A model generated the notes under the pieces. That model made no database searches. It saw only the letters and a list, made by a program, of their open reading frames with translations, and was not told where the DNA came from. Below are positions 1 through 5,797 of a DNA stretch of 9,685 nucleotides, one piece after another. Within the stretch, counting starts at the first letter, position 1; each line of letters begins with the position of its first letter. Origin of the DNA: Treponema sp. (GTDB lineage Bacteria; Spirochaetota; Spirochaetia; Treponematales; Breznakiellaceae); the NCBI GenBank assembly GCA_031276685.1, contig JAISMQ010000166.1, positions 1-9,685 of the forward strand, written 5' to 3'. The position numbers were made by a program, and so were the translations under genes.

Positions 1-47
1 ACGATATTTTTTACGCCACCAACGCCCAGGCGCTGCTGGGGGCCTAG
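1..47 (+). CDS. 3' end of an unidentified upstream gene (partial)
   Basis: The frame starting at base 3 is open from the left edge to a TAG at 45-47 and would encode a C-terminus reading DIFYATNAQALLGA. The stop lies 10 bases before the next start codon, as expected in a tight operon. An ending of the form N-A-x-x-L-L-G is common at the C-terminus of TIM-barrel metal-dependent hydrolases (amidohydrolase and TatD-like families), but fourteen residues are too few for a family call. It does not look like the C-terminus of FliJ, the gene that often precedes flbB in other spirochaetes. The frame could also be open by chance. Confidence 0.4.
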   Translation, partial: DIFYATNAQALLGA

Positions 48-57
48 GCGGGCCGGC

Positions 58-1158
58 ATGCCTTCCCAGATTCTGCATGTCCTCTTTGGGGAGGATGTCA
101 TGGCCGGGATAGGCCGTTCCGTCGCGGCCCGTTTCGGCCCGGCGGCGGAGAAGGCGCTGGCGGGGGTACCGGGAGATCACCGGGGGGCCTTTGCCCTGGG
201 CTGCCAGGGGCCGGATATTTTTTACCACAGCCAGGGGAGGCGCCCGGTCGGCCTTGAATACGGGACCCTGCTGCACCGCCGGGGGATCGGTCTTTTTACG
301 GCGGGCCTCCTGGGCATGGCCCTCCCCGGTCCGCCGGAAACGGGGATCGGGGGGGCCGCCCTGGAAGCTGGCCCGGGGGCCGCCCTGGGGGGCAGCCTGG
401 GGGCCTACGCCCTGGGTTTTATGACCCACGCCGCGCTTGACCGGGAGGCCCACCCCTATATCATCTACAAATCCGAGCCTGCGGCCTCCGGGCCGGGGGG
501 CGGCCCGGCCAGAAACGGGTCCCGTTACCACGCCTTTTTTGAGCGGATCATCGACCTGCTGATGCTCCGGGAACTGCGGGGGGAGGAGTTCTGGGACCAG
601 GAGGCCGTTCTGGCGCGGATCTGCGGGGAACCTCCGCCGGGGCTGAAGGGGCTTATAGCCCGCGCCCTGGTCCTGGCCTTTCCCGAACGGGCGGGCAAGG
701 ACGGGAAGCTGGGGCAGCGCATCGACAACACGTTTGCCGACTGCGCCCGCTTCTACCGGCTTACCAGCCCCCGGTCCGGCTTCCCCGCCGGGGAGCCGGA
801 TCCCCGGCTTCTGGCCTATGTGTACCCGGAGCGGCTCCCCGCCGGCCTTGATTTTCTGAACATGGAAAAGGCGCCCTGGTACTACCCTGCGGGGGCCGGA
901 GGGGAGGATCGCCGCTCGTTCCCGGAGATCTACGCCGGGGCGGTGTCCAGGGCGGTTTCTTCTTTCGCCCCGCTAATCGCCGCCTGCCTGGAAACGGGGA
1001 TCTTCCCCGTCCGGGAAGCCGAGCTTGCCATTGGCAACGGGGGGCTGTCGATACACGACGGCGAGGGCAGGCCCTGCGCCGCTACCCGCTCCGCCCCCCT
1101 GCCCCTGGACCGGGTGCTGCGGCAGCAGGCGGAACTGCGGGGCTTAAAGGCTGATTAG
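58..1158 (+). CDS. Zinc-dependent phospholipase C-like protein (PF00882 type)
   Basis: This 366-residue protein resembles the zinc-dependent phospholipase C family, whose characterised members hydrolyse phospholipid head groups using His and Asp zinc ligands. Visible elements are an N-terminal ILHVLFGEDV stretch with His7, a GPDIFYH motif with Asp53, LHRRG with His73, FMTHAALDREAHPYI with His124, Asp128 and His132, and a YHAFFERIIDLL helix with His158 and Glu162. This spacing suits a helical metal-binding fold. A Gly/Ala/Pro-rich insert lies at about residues 85-117. There is no clear signal peptide, so a cytoplasmic location is likely. The start at 58 has no strong Shine-Dalgarno sequence; it is chosen because it keeps His7, and the next in-frame ATG (base 100) would lose it. 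Lipid hydrolysis is inferred from the family only. It ends 49 bases before flbB and may be an unrelated neighbour. Confidence 0.72.
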   Translation: MPSQILHVLFGEDVMAGIGRSVAARFGPAAEKALAGVPGDHRGAFALGCQGPDIFYHSQGRRPVGLEYGTLLHRRGIGLFTAGLLGMALPGPPETGIGGAALEAGPGAALGGSLGAYALGFMTHAALDREAHPYIIYKSEPAASGPGGGPARNGSRYHAFFERIIDLLMLRELRGEEFWDQEAVLARICGEPPPGLKGLIARALVLAFPERAGKDGKLGQRIDNTFADCARFYRLTSPRSGFPAGEPDPRLLAYVYPERLPAGLDFLNMEKAPWYYPAGAGGEDRRSFPEIYAGAVSRAVSSFAPLIAACLETGIFPVREAELAIGNGGLSIHDGEGRPCAATRSAPLPLDRVLRQQAELRGLKAD

Positions 1159-1164
1159 GCAGGT

Positions 1165-1191
1165 TAAATTGTTATAGCCCGGGGACGATAC
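1165..1191 (+). promoter_or_regulatory. Candidate sigma-28 (FliA) promoter upstream of flbB
   Basis: The -35-like element TAAATTGT (1165-1172) and the -10-like element GACGATAC (1184-1191) are separated by exactly 11 bases. The sigma-28 consensus is TAAAGTTT-N11-GCCGATAA, so each half matches 6 of 8 positions with ideal spacing. The element lies wholly in the gap between the phospholipase-like gene and flbB. The expected transcription start is near 1198, giving a leader of only about 10 bases that still carries the G-rich ribosome binding site. Such a short leader is a reason for caution. Treponemes are known to have FliA, so the assignment is biologically possible. Confidence 0.42.
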
Positions 1192-1207
1192 TGTAAGAGG
1201 GGGGATT

Positions 1208-1813
1208 ATGGGAAAAGTTATCGTACTGTTGCTGCTTATTCTGGCCCTGGCGGGGGGCGGGATTGTCTGGTTTGATTATCTTAACCTTATCGATGTAAAA
1301 ACCGTGCTGGCCCCGGTGTACCGCTTTATCGGCCGGGAGGGCCGGACTCAGGCAAAAACCAAAGCCGATGAATCCCTTTCCCTTGACGCCGAGCGGCTGG
1401 CGATACGGCTGGAAGCCCTGGAACTGCGGGACCGGGAGATGAACAACCGGGAGCGGGAGATTCAAATCCGCTACGCCGAAATTGAGCAGATGGCCCAGGA
1501 ACTGGAGACCCGGCAAAAAGCCCTGGACGACCGGGAGAATTCCTTCAATGCCGCAATCCGGGAAGCCGAAACTAAAGACAGGATTGTCGAACAGAACGCC
1601 CGTTACCTGACAGGCATGGAACCTGAAAAGGCGGTGGAGATACTCATCGCCATGGATGACCAGGACGCCATCGACATTATCCGAAAGACCGAGGAAATAG
1701 CCCGGGCGGAGGAAACTACGTCCATCGTGGCCTACTGGTTTTCCCTGATGCCTGCGGAGCGGGCGGCGGAACTCCAGAGGAAGATGGCCGGACGCCCTGC
1801 CGCTTTGAACTAG
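1208..1813 (+). CDS. flbB: FlbB, periplasmic flagellar collar protein
   Basis: FlbB is a spirochaete-specific motility protein. In Borrelia it forms the base of the collar around the periplasmic motor and is needed for proper flagellar orientation and stator assembly. This 201-residue version has the expected length and layout. There is one N-terminal membrane segment (about residues 3-21) with a short cytoplasmic start. A long charged coiled coil follows (about 60-130, rich in Glu, Arg and Gln in a heptad pattern). The C-terminal helical region (about 133-197) resembles the MgtE N-terminal or MotE-like fold, with repeated M-x-x-x-x-A-x-x-I and MPAERAAELQ patterns. The start at 1208 is supported by the purine-rich AAGAGGGGGG at 1195-1204. 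In several spirochaetes flbB lies directly before fliK, as here, but the usual upstream fliJ is replaced by a phospholipase-like gene. Confidence 0.85.
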   Translation: MGKVIVLLLLILALAGGGIVWFDYLNLIDVKTVLAPVYRFIGREGRTQAKTKADESLSLDAERLAIRLEALELRDREMNNREREIQIRYAEIEQMAQELETRQKALDDRENSFNAAIREAETKDRIVEQNARYLTGMEPEKAVEILIAMDDQDAIDIIRKTEEIARAEETTSIVAYWFSLMPAERAAELQRKMAGRPAALN

Positions 1814-1815
1814 AA

Positions 1816-1863
1816 GCCCGCTGTCAGCAGTATGCTGCCAGCAAACTGCTATAGCAGCGGGGC
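1816..1863 (+). other. Structured flbB-fliK gap with competing hairpins
   Basis: Three pairings are visible between flbB and fliK. The first is a hairpin 1820-1842, with GCTG/CAGC outside and CAGCA-GTA-TGCTG inside (1825-1837), separated by a single mismatch. The second is a perfect 12-base palindrome, CTGCTATAGCAG, at 1846-1857. The third is an outer pairing of GCCCGCTG (1816-1823) with CAGCGGGGC (1855-1863), with one bulged G. The third shares bases with the first two, so they compete. No T-run follows, so this is not an intrinsic terminator. It could be an mRNA processing or stability element before fliK. TGC-TATAGC at 1847-1855 also faintly resembles an extended -10, without a convincing -35. 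Confidence 0.4.
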
Positions 1864-1896
1864 GTGGCGTGCCCGGTCTTTTTGCGAGGAGGCAGG

Positions 1897-3687
1897 GTGA
1901 CCATTTTACAGCAATACTCAGGATTCCCCCTTTCCGAAATCCCCCGGACCCCGGAACCGCCGGAAAGCCCCGCGTTTTTTGAAAACACCTTCGTGGAATT
2001 CCTGCGGGAAGCCCGCGTAAGTGCGGAAAACTCAAGAAGCATGGAACGCGCGAGGTACGCGGAACGCGCGGCGGATCATTACGCGGAGGCTGCGGAGAGC
2101 GCGGAGGAGGGGGAAGAAACCGGCGGGGCTCCGGCCGCGCTTACTACGACCGCCTTTGCCACGACCGCGCTGTTAAGCCTTGACGCGGAGGCCGCGTCAA
2201 GGGCGCGTTCGGATTCCGCCGGGGATGCGGAAGATTCCCCCGGGGGCGCTGCGTCCTCGCGCCTGGGGGAACGCGGGCCGGACAACCGGCTCCCGAAAAA
2301 CCGGCTTCCAGACAACCGGTTCCCGGAAGACCGGCTGCCGGAAGGCTGGGCCGGGGGCAAAACTCCGGCGGGGCCTGCCGATGAAACCGATGAAACCGTC
2401 GGGCTTGCCGCCGGCTTTGCCGTCAGCTTCGCCGATGGAACCGCCGCCCCTGGGGGGAGCCTTAGCGGAACGGTTGAATTTGCCGGGGAAGCGCCGGACG
2501 GGGATGTTCTGGCGGGTACCGCCTTGGCGGGTACCGCCCCGGCGGGCACTGTCCTGGAAAGCGCTGATCTGGAAGGCGTCGCCCTGAAAGGCGATGCCGT
2601 GAAAGACGCCGCCTTGAAAGACGGTGCTGCGAAAGGCGCCGCTTTGAAAGGCGCTGCCCCGGAGGCTGCGGCGCGGGCGTCCCGGGGCGGGGCGCGGGAC
2701 ACGGGGGACGCAGGGTCCGGGGGGGAAAGCCCGGACGCGGGGGATTCCGGGCCTTTGGCGCAGGACCCCGCCGGAACGCAGGACCCCGCAGGAACGCGGG
2801 GCCGCGCCGGGATAGAAAGCCGCGCCGGGGCCCCGGAGTCCGGGGCGCAGGCGCGTGAATTCCGGGGGACGGATCTCCGGGCCGAGATCCAGGCGCTGCA
2901 GACCCTCGCGCCTGAACAGGCCGGGGAAGATTCGGCGCGGCCGGCGGACCGGGTCGAGCGGGGCGGGGAAAACCGCCGGGGCGGGCGGAAGAGGGTCGCG
3001 GCGGAACTGCGGGACTACCGGACCCAGGCGGGGTCTGCCGAAACGAAACCCGGCACGGAAAGTTCCAGAATCGCGCCCGCTGCGGAGCCGGACGCGGGGC
3101 GGGGCCGCTCTGAGCCGGGGGCGCTGGGCCGTTTTGAGCCGGGCGCGCAGCCGGGCAGCCTTGCGCAGCCGGGCAGCCTTGGGCAGCCAGGCAGCCTTGC
3201 GCAGCCAGGCAGCCGCGCCGGGGGTTTCGAGGATATTTTGGCGCGGGAACTCCGCCAAACGCTGAACAGCGACATTGTCCGCCATGCCCAGGTGATCCTG
3301 CGCGACGGGAGGGAGGGGCTTATCCGGCTCTCCCTAAAGCCAGAGTCCCTGGGGAATGTAAAGATACGTTTGGAATTAACCGACAACAAGATCGCGGGGC
3401 GCGTTATCGTAGAAAGCGGCGAAGCCCTGCGGGCCTTTGAGCGGGAGCTCGCCTCCCTTGAACAGGCGTTCAGGGATTCAGGCTACGAAAGCGCGGAACT
3501 GAGCGCGTTTCTGGCCCAGGACGACGGCGGCCGGGAGAGGGACGGATCCCCCCCCCGCTTCGCCGCAGGCAGGGCGGCTTCCCGTTACGACGACTCGCTG
3601 GAAAAGACGGGCCCGTCCGCCGCAGAGGATGTTAGGACGGGTTTTTGGCCAGGGACTGGGCCTATCTCAATCAACATGTTGGTATAA
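1897..3687 (+). CDS. fliK: FliK, flagellar hook-length control protein
   Basis: FliK is the secreted ruler that measures the growing hook and switches the export gate to filament substrates. The GTG at 1897 is taken as the start because GAGGAGG at 1886-1892 lies just upstream; an in-frame GTG at 1864 lacks such support. This gives 596 residues. The conserved C-terminal hook-length domain (Flg_hook, PF02120) spans about residues 451-539 and includes RLSLKPESLGNVKIRLEL. It is followed by a short tail ending ISINMLV. Residues about 50-440 are low complexity and probably disordered, rich in Ala, Gly, Asp, Glu, Pro and Arg. They contain four tandem repeat blocks with 5- or 6-residue periods, listed separately. 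A C9 run lies near the 3' end. The stop TAA is nested in the flgD ribosome binding site. Treponemal literature also calls the gene in this position tap1. Confidence 0.88.
   Translation: MTILQQYSGFPLSEIPRTPEPPESPAFFENTFVEFLREARVSAENSRSMERARYAERAADHYAEAAESAEEGEETGGAPAALTTTAFATTALLSLDAEAASRARSDSAGDAEDSPGGAASSRLGERGPDNRLPKNRLPDNRFPEDRLPEGWAGGKTPAGPADETDETVGLAAGFAVSFADGTAAPGGSLSGTVEFAGEAPDGDVLAGTALAGTAPAGTVLESADLEGVALKGDAVKDAALKDGAAKGAALKGAAPEAAARASRGGARDTGDAGSGGESPDAGDSGPLAQDPAGTQDPAGTRGRAGIESRAGAPESGAQAREFRGTDLRAEIQALQTLAPEQAGEDSARPADRVERGGENRRGGRKRVAAELRDYRTQAGSAETKPGTESSRIAPAAEPDAGRGRSEPGALGRFEPGAQPGSLAQPGSLGQPGSLAQPGSRAGGFEDILARELRQTLNSDIVRHAQVILRDGREGLIRLSLKPESLGNVKIRLELTDNKIAGRVIVESGEALRAFERELASLEQAFRDSGYESAELSAFLAQDDGGRERDGSPPRFAAGRAASRYDDSLEKTGPSAAEDVRTGFWPGTGPISINMLV
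2281..2340 (+). repeat. 15-base tandem repeat in fliK (NRLP units)
   Basis: Four consecutive in-frame 15-base units encode DNRLP, KNRLP, DNRFP and EDRLP (FliK residues 129-148). The core AAC-CGG or GAC-CGG followed by a Leu/Phe-Pro pair is kept, while the first codon varies. The DNA copies differ at several positions, so this array looks older than the 18-base arrays further downstream. Confidence 0.85.
2503..2667 (+). repeat. 15-base tandem repeat in fliK (pentapeptide-like units)
   Basis: Eleven in-frame 15-base units encode five-residue repeats (FliK residues 203-257): DVLAG, TALAG, TAPAG, TVLES, ADLEG, VALKG, DAVKD, AALKD, GAAKG, AALKG, AAPEA. The consensus is roughly A-A-L-K-G. This looks like the A(D/N)Lxx pattern of pentapeptide-repeat proteins, but the central aromatic or Leu register is imperfect, so a folded beta-helix is not certain. 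A 13-base stretch, GGCGGGTACCGCC, is repeated exactly at 2511-2523 and 2526-2538, which shows that some copies are young. Confidence 0.85.
2761..2796 (+). repeat. 18-base tandem duplication in fliK (QDPAGT)
   Basis: Two 18-base units, 2761-2778 and 2779-2796, both encode QDPAGT and differ at a single base (GCC versus GCA for Ala). Two more degenerate units follow (RGRAGI and ESRAGA, to 2832). The near identity points to recent duplication by slippage or unequal crossing-over. Confidence 0.85.
3145..3216 (+). repeat. 18-base tandem repeat in fliK (AQPGSL)
   Basis: Four 18-base in-frame units encode AQPGSL, AQPGSL, GQPGSL and AQPGSR (FliK residues 417-440). The first two copies (3145-3162 and 3163-3180) are identical in DNA. 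The third differs at two bases, and the fourth differs mainly at its end. The array lies just before the folded C-terminal domain, so copy-number changes would lengthen the linker without touching the domain. Confidence 0.9.
3548..3556 (+). repeat. C9 homopolymer tract in fliK
   Basis: Nine consecutive C residues lie inside the fliK reading frame, encoding part of Ser-Pro-Pro-Arg after the hook-length domain. Gain of one C would shift into a frame that stops at 3633. Loss of one would run past the normal stop and end at 3743, inside flgD. The core FliK domain would be kept in both cases, but the C-terminal tail and coupling to flgD would change. Whether the tract is unstable cannot be told from one sequence. 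Confidence 0.7.
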
Positions 3688-3698
3688 GGAGCAGATTC

Positions 3699-4154
3699 AT
3701 GGCGCTTCAATCGGTTTTGAACGCGGGCGAAAAGGCCAGTCTTGAGCGGCTGGTCCACGATCACAACAGCAAACTAAACCAGGGGAAAATTCCCCAGCAG
3801 AACCTGGGAAAGGACGATTTTCTTAAAATCCTTATCACCCAGCTTTCCTACCAGGACCCTACGGCCCCCATGGAAGACAAGGAATTTATCGCCCAGATGG
3901 CCCAGTTTTCCACGCTGGAACAGATGACCGGCATGGCCGGGGATTTTGCGCGGCTTACGGAGATGCTGACCAACACGGAAGCGACCTCCGCGCTGGGGCG
4001 CTCGGTGGAACTGAATGTCGCCCTGCCGGGCAACGAAGAGGAGCGGGTCGTCCAGGGCGTTGTCCGGGCGGTTACCAGGGGCGCGAGCCCCCAGGTTCTG
4101 GTCAACGGGACCTACTACGACTGGACCCAGGTGTCCCGCGTGTTTGAGGAGTAA
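3699..4154 (+). CDS. flgD: FlgD, hook cap / hook assembly scaffold
   Basis: FlgD sits at the tip of the growing hook and lets FlgE subunits polymerise in the periplasm; it is exported by the flagellar type III apparatus. The ATG at 3699 is chosen because AAGGAG at 3686-3691 lies 7 bases upstream; the frame is open further upstream, but those codons overlap fliK. The 151-residue protein contains the FlgD N-terminal signature at about residues 36-80: LGKDDFLKIL, then TQLSYQDPTAPMEDKEF and MAQFSTLEQM. The remainder (about 95-150) is a short beta-rich tail. It is much shorter than enterobacterial FlgD, which has larger added C-terminal domains, and fits compact spirochaetal versions. It ends Glu-Glu-stop, and those codons provide the flgE ribosome binding site. 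Confidence 0.93.
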   Translation: MALQSVLNAGEKASLERLVHDHNSKLNQGKIPQQNLGKDDFLKILITQLSYQDPTAPMEDKEFIAQMAQFSTLEQMTGMAGDFARLTEMLTNTEATSALGRSVELNVALPGNEEERVVQGVVRAVTRGASPQVLVNGTYYDWTQVSRVFEE

Positions 4155-4159
4155 GCGTT

Positions 4160-5560
4160 ATGATGCGGTCGTTGTTTTCCGGCGTGTCCGGGCTTCAGAA
4201 TCACCAAACCAGAATGGACGTAATCGGCAACAACATTGCCAATATCAATACCACGGGATTTAAGCGGAACCGCGTGAATTTCCAGGATATCCTGTACCAG
4301 CAGCTCCAGGGCGCGGCCCACCCCACCGAGGACCTGGGGGGCGTAAACCCCAAGGAAGTCGGCCTGGGGATGTCCATCGCCTCGATAGACACGGTCCACA
4401 TCCAGGGGAGCCTTCAGACCACGGGCGTTGGGACGGATCTGGCGATCTCCGGCACGGGCTTCTTCGTGCTGCAGGAGGCGGACAAGACCATGTTCACCCG
4501 CGCCGGGGTTTTTAGCGTTGACGAGGACGGCGTCATGGTGAACCCCGCCAACGGCATGAGGGTCCAGGGCTGGATGGCCCGGGAAGCCGGGGGGGAAACC
4601 TACATCGACGTGTCCCGCCAGGTGGAGGACCTTATCATCCCCGTGGGGGGCAAGGACCCCGCCAGGGCTACCGGCACGGTGAACTTCGCCTGTAACCTGG
4701 ACAAGCGCATCCCGGAACTGCCGGAGAACCCCACGGAGGCGCAGATCAACCGGAGTACCTGGACCACGGCCATCAAGATTTACGACTCATTCGGCCAGGA
4801 CCACATCCTGCAGGTGCAGTTTACCCGGGTCCCCGGCGTGAACAACTCCTGGACCGCCGCGGTCGTCGTTGACCCCGAAAGCGCGGACCCCACGAACACG
4901 GCGGTTGGCCTGGGCGAAGCGGCCCCGGTTCCGGGGGACCCCGCGGTCTTTACGCTGAACTTTTCCAACGAGGGGACCCTGCTTTCCGCAGAAGACGGGG
5001 CGGGGAACGTGTCCGGGGCGGGGGGCCAGGCGCTGATGAACGTAGCCTTCGACGTGCTGGGCTCCACCCCCGGCGAGGACGGCCTGCCGGTACGGCAGCA
5101 GTTCGCGCTGGACCTGGGGACCGTGGGCGGCCTGAGCAACTCCGTCACCCAGTATTCGGAATCCAGTTCGACCAAGGCGGTGATCCAGGACGGCTACACG
5201 ATGGGCTACCTGGACAACTTTAAGATAGACCGCAGCGGGATAATTACCGGGGTCTACTCCAACGGGAACACCCGGATGCTGGGCCAGGTGGCCCTGGCAA
5301 GCTTCCCCAACCAGGGGGGCCTTGAAAAGTCCGGGGACAACAACTTTGTGGCCTCCAACAACTCAGGCGCCGCCAACATCGGGCCCGCCGGGATCGCCGG
5401 CAAGGGGGACATTGTCTCCGGCGCTTTGGAAATGTCCAACGTGGACATGGCGGAACAGTTTACCGACATGATCGTCACGCAGCGCGGCTTCCAGGCGAAT
5501 TCCCGGACCATCCAGACTGCGGATCAGTTGCTCCAGGAACTGCTGACCCTGAAACGGTAA
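4160..5560 (+). CDS. flgE: FlgE, flagellar hook protein
   Basis: FlgE polymerises into the curved hook that joins the motor to the periplasmic filament. The 466-residue protein has the typical N-terminal rod/hook helix (SGVSGLQNHQTRMDVIGNNIAN, about residues 7-28). It has the matching C-terminal coiled-coil segment (about 425-466, with NVDMAEQFTDMIVTQRGFQ). Between them are variable beta-domains that form the outer surface. Counting from the ATG at 4160, Lys165 and the only cysteine, Cys178, followed by Asn179, occupy the positions reported for the lysinoalanine cross-link in Treponema denticola FlgE. The hook is therefore probably covalently cross-linked. GAGGAG at 4146-4151 favours the first ATG; a second ATG follows at once and would shift the numbering by one. 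The gene starts 6 bases after the flgD stop. Confidence 0.96.
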   Translation: MMRSLFSGVSGLQNHQTRMDVIGNNIANINTTGFKRNRVNFQDILYQQLQGAAHPTEDLGGVNPKEVGLGMSIASIDTVHIQGSLQTTGVGTDLAISGTGFFVLQEADKTMFTRAGVFSVDEDGVMVNPANGMRVQGWMAREAGGETYIDVSRQVEDLIIPVGGKDPARATGTVNFACNLDKRIPELPENPTEAQINRSTWTTAIKIYDSFGQDHILQVQFTRVPGVNNSWTAAVVVDPESADPTNTAVGLGEAAPVPGDPAVFTLNFSNEGTLLSAEDGAGNVSGAGGQALMNVAFDVLGSTPGEDGLPVRQQFALDLGTVGGLSNSVTQYSESSSTKAVIQDGYTMGYLDNFKIDRSGIITGVYSNGNTRMLGQVALASFPNQGGLEKSGDNNFVASNNSGAANIGPAGIAGKGDIVSGALEMSNVDMAEQFTDMIVTQRGFQANSRTIQTADQLLQELLTLKR

Positions 5561-5593
5561 GGCCGGGGGCGGTAAAAACCACGAGTAACCGTT

Positions 5594-5791
5594 ATGATTA
5601 AAGTGACCAGGCTGGACGGCGAGGAGTACTTTCTGAACCCGCATCAGATCGAATTGATCGAGATCCACCCGGATACTACGCTGGTCATGCTGACGGGGAA
5701 AAAGCTGGTCATCCGGGAGCCTGTCCAGGAACTGATCCGGCGGATCGAAGAGTACCGCCGCAGGATCTTCCCCAGCATGGGCGAGGAGTAG
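5594..5791 (+). CDS. flbD: FlbD, small conserved flagellar protein
   Basis: This 65-residue protein matches the FlbD family (PF06289), found between flgE and motA in spirochaetes and several Gram-positive bacteria. Recognisable features are the start MIKVTRLDGEEYFLNPHQIE, an IEIHPDTTLVMLTGKKLVI beta segment, and a charged helical end ending in Glu-Glu. It has no membrane segment. The function is not firmly known, and it should not be confused with the Caulobacter transcription factor of the same name. The ribosome binding site is weak (GAG at 5583-5585). The 33-base gap to flgE is longer than most gaps here. Its last two Glu codons and stop (GAGGAGTAG, 5783-5791) supply the motA ribosome binding site. 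Confidence 0.9.
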   Translation: MIKVTRLDGEEYFLNPHQIELIEIHPDTTLVMLTGKKLVIREPVQELIRRIEEYRRRIFPSMGEE

Positions 5792-5797
5792 GGCGTA

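Noticed and set aside
1864..1896. Upstream GTG start for fliK
   Set aside because: It would add 11 residues but has no ribosome binding site and overlaps the hairpin region; GTG 1897 follows GAGGAGG.
1172..2035. A 287-codon minus-strand open frame across flbB and the start of fliK
   Set aside because: It lies opposite the well-supported flbB and has no recognisable domain. High GC explains its length.
2281..3216. CRISPR array or mobile-element repeats
   Set aside because: The repeats are tandem, in frame and without spacers, and they lie inside the fliK coding sequence. No transposase or terminal inverted repeats are seen.
2197..3285. A 362-codon open frame on the minus strand across fliK, rich in Arg, Pro and Gly
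   Set aside because: It is a mirror of the GC-rich, repeat-built fliK coding strand, where stop codons are rare in every frame. The + strand has the FliK domain, ribosome binding site and operon context; the minus frame has no recognisable domain.
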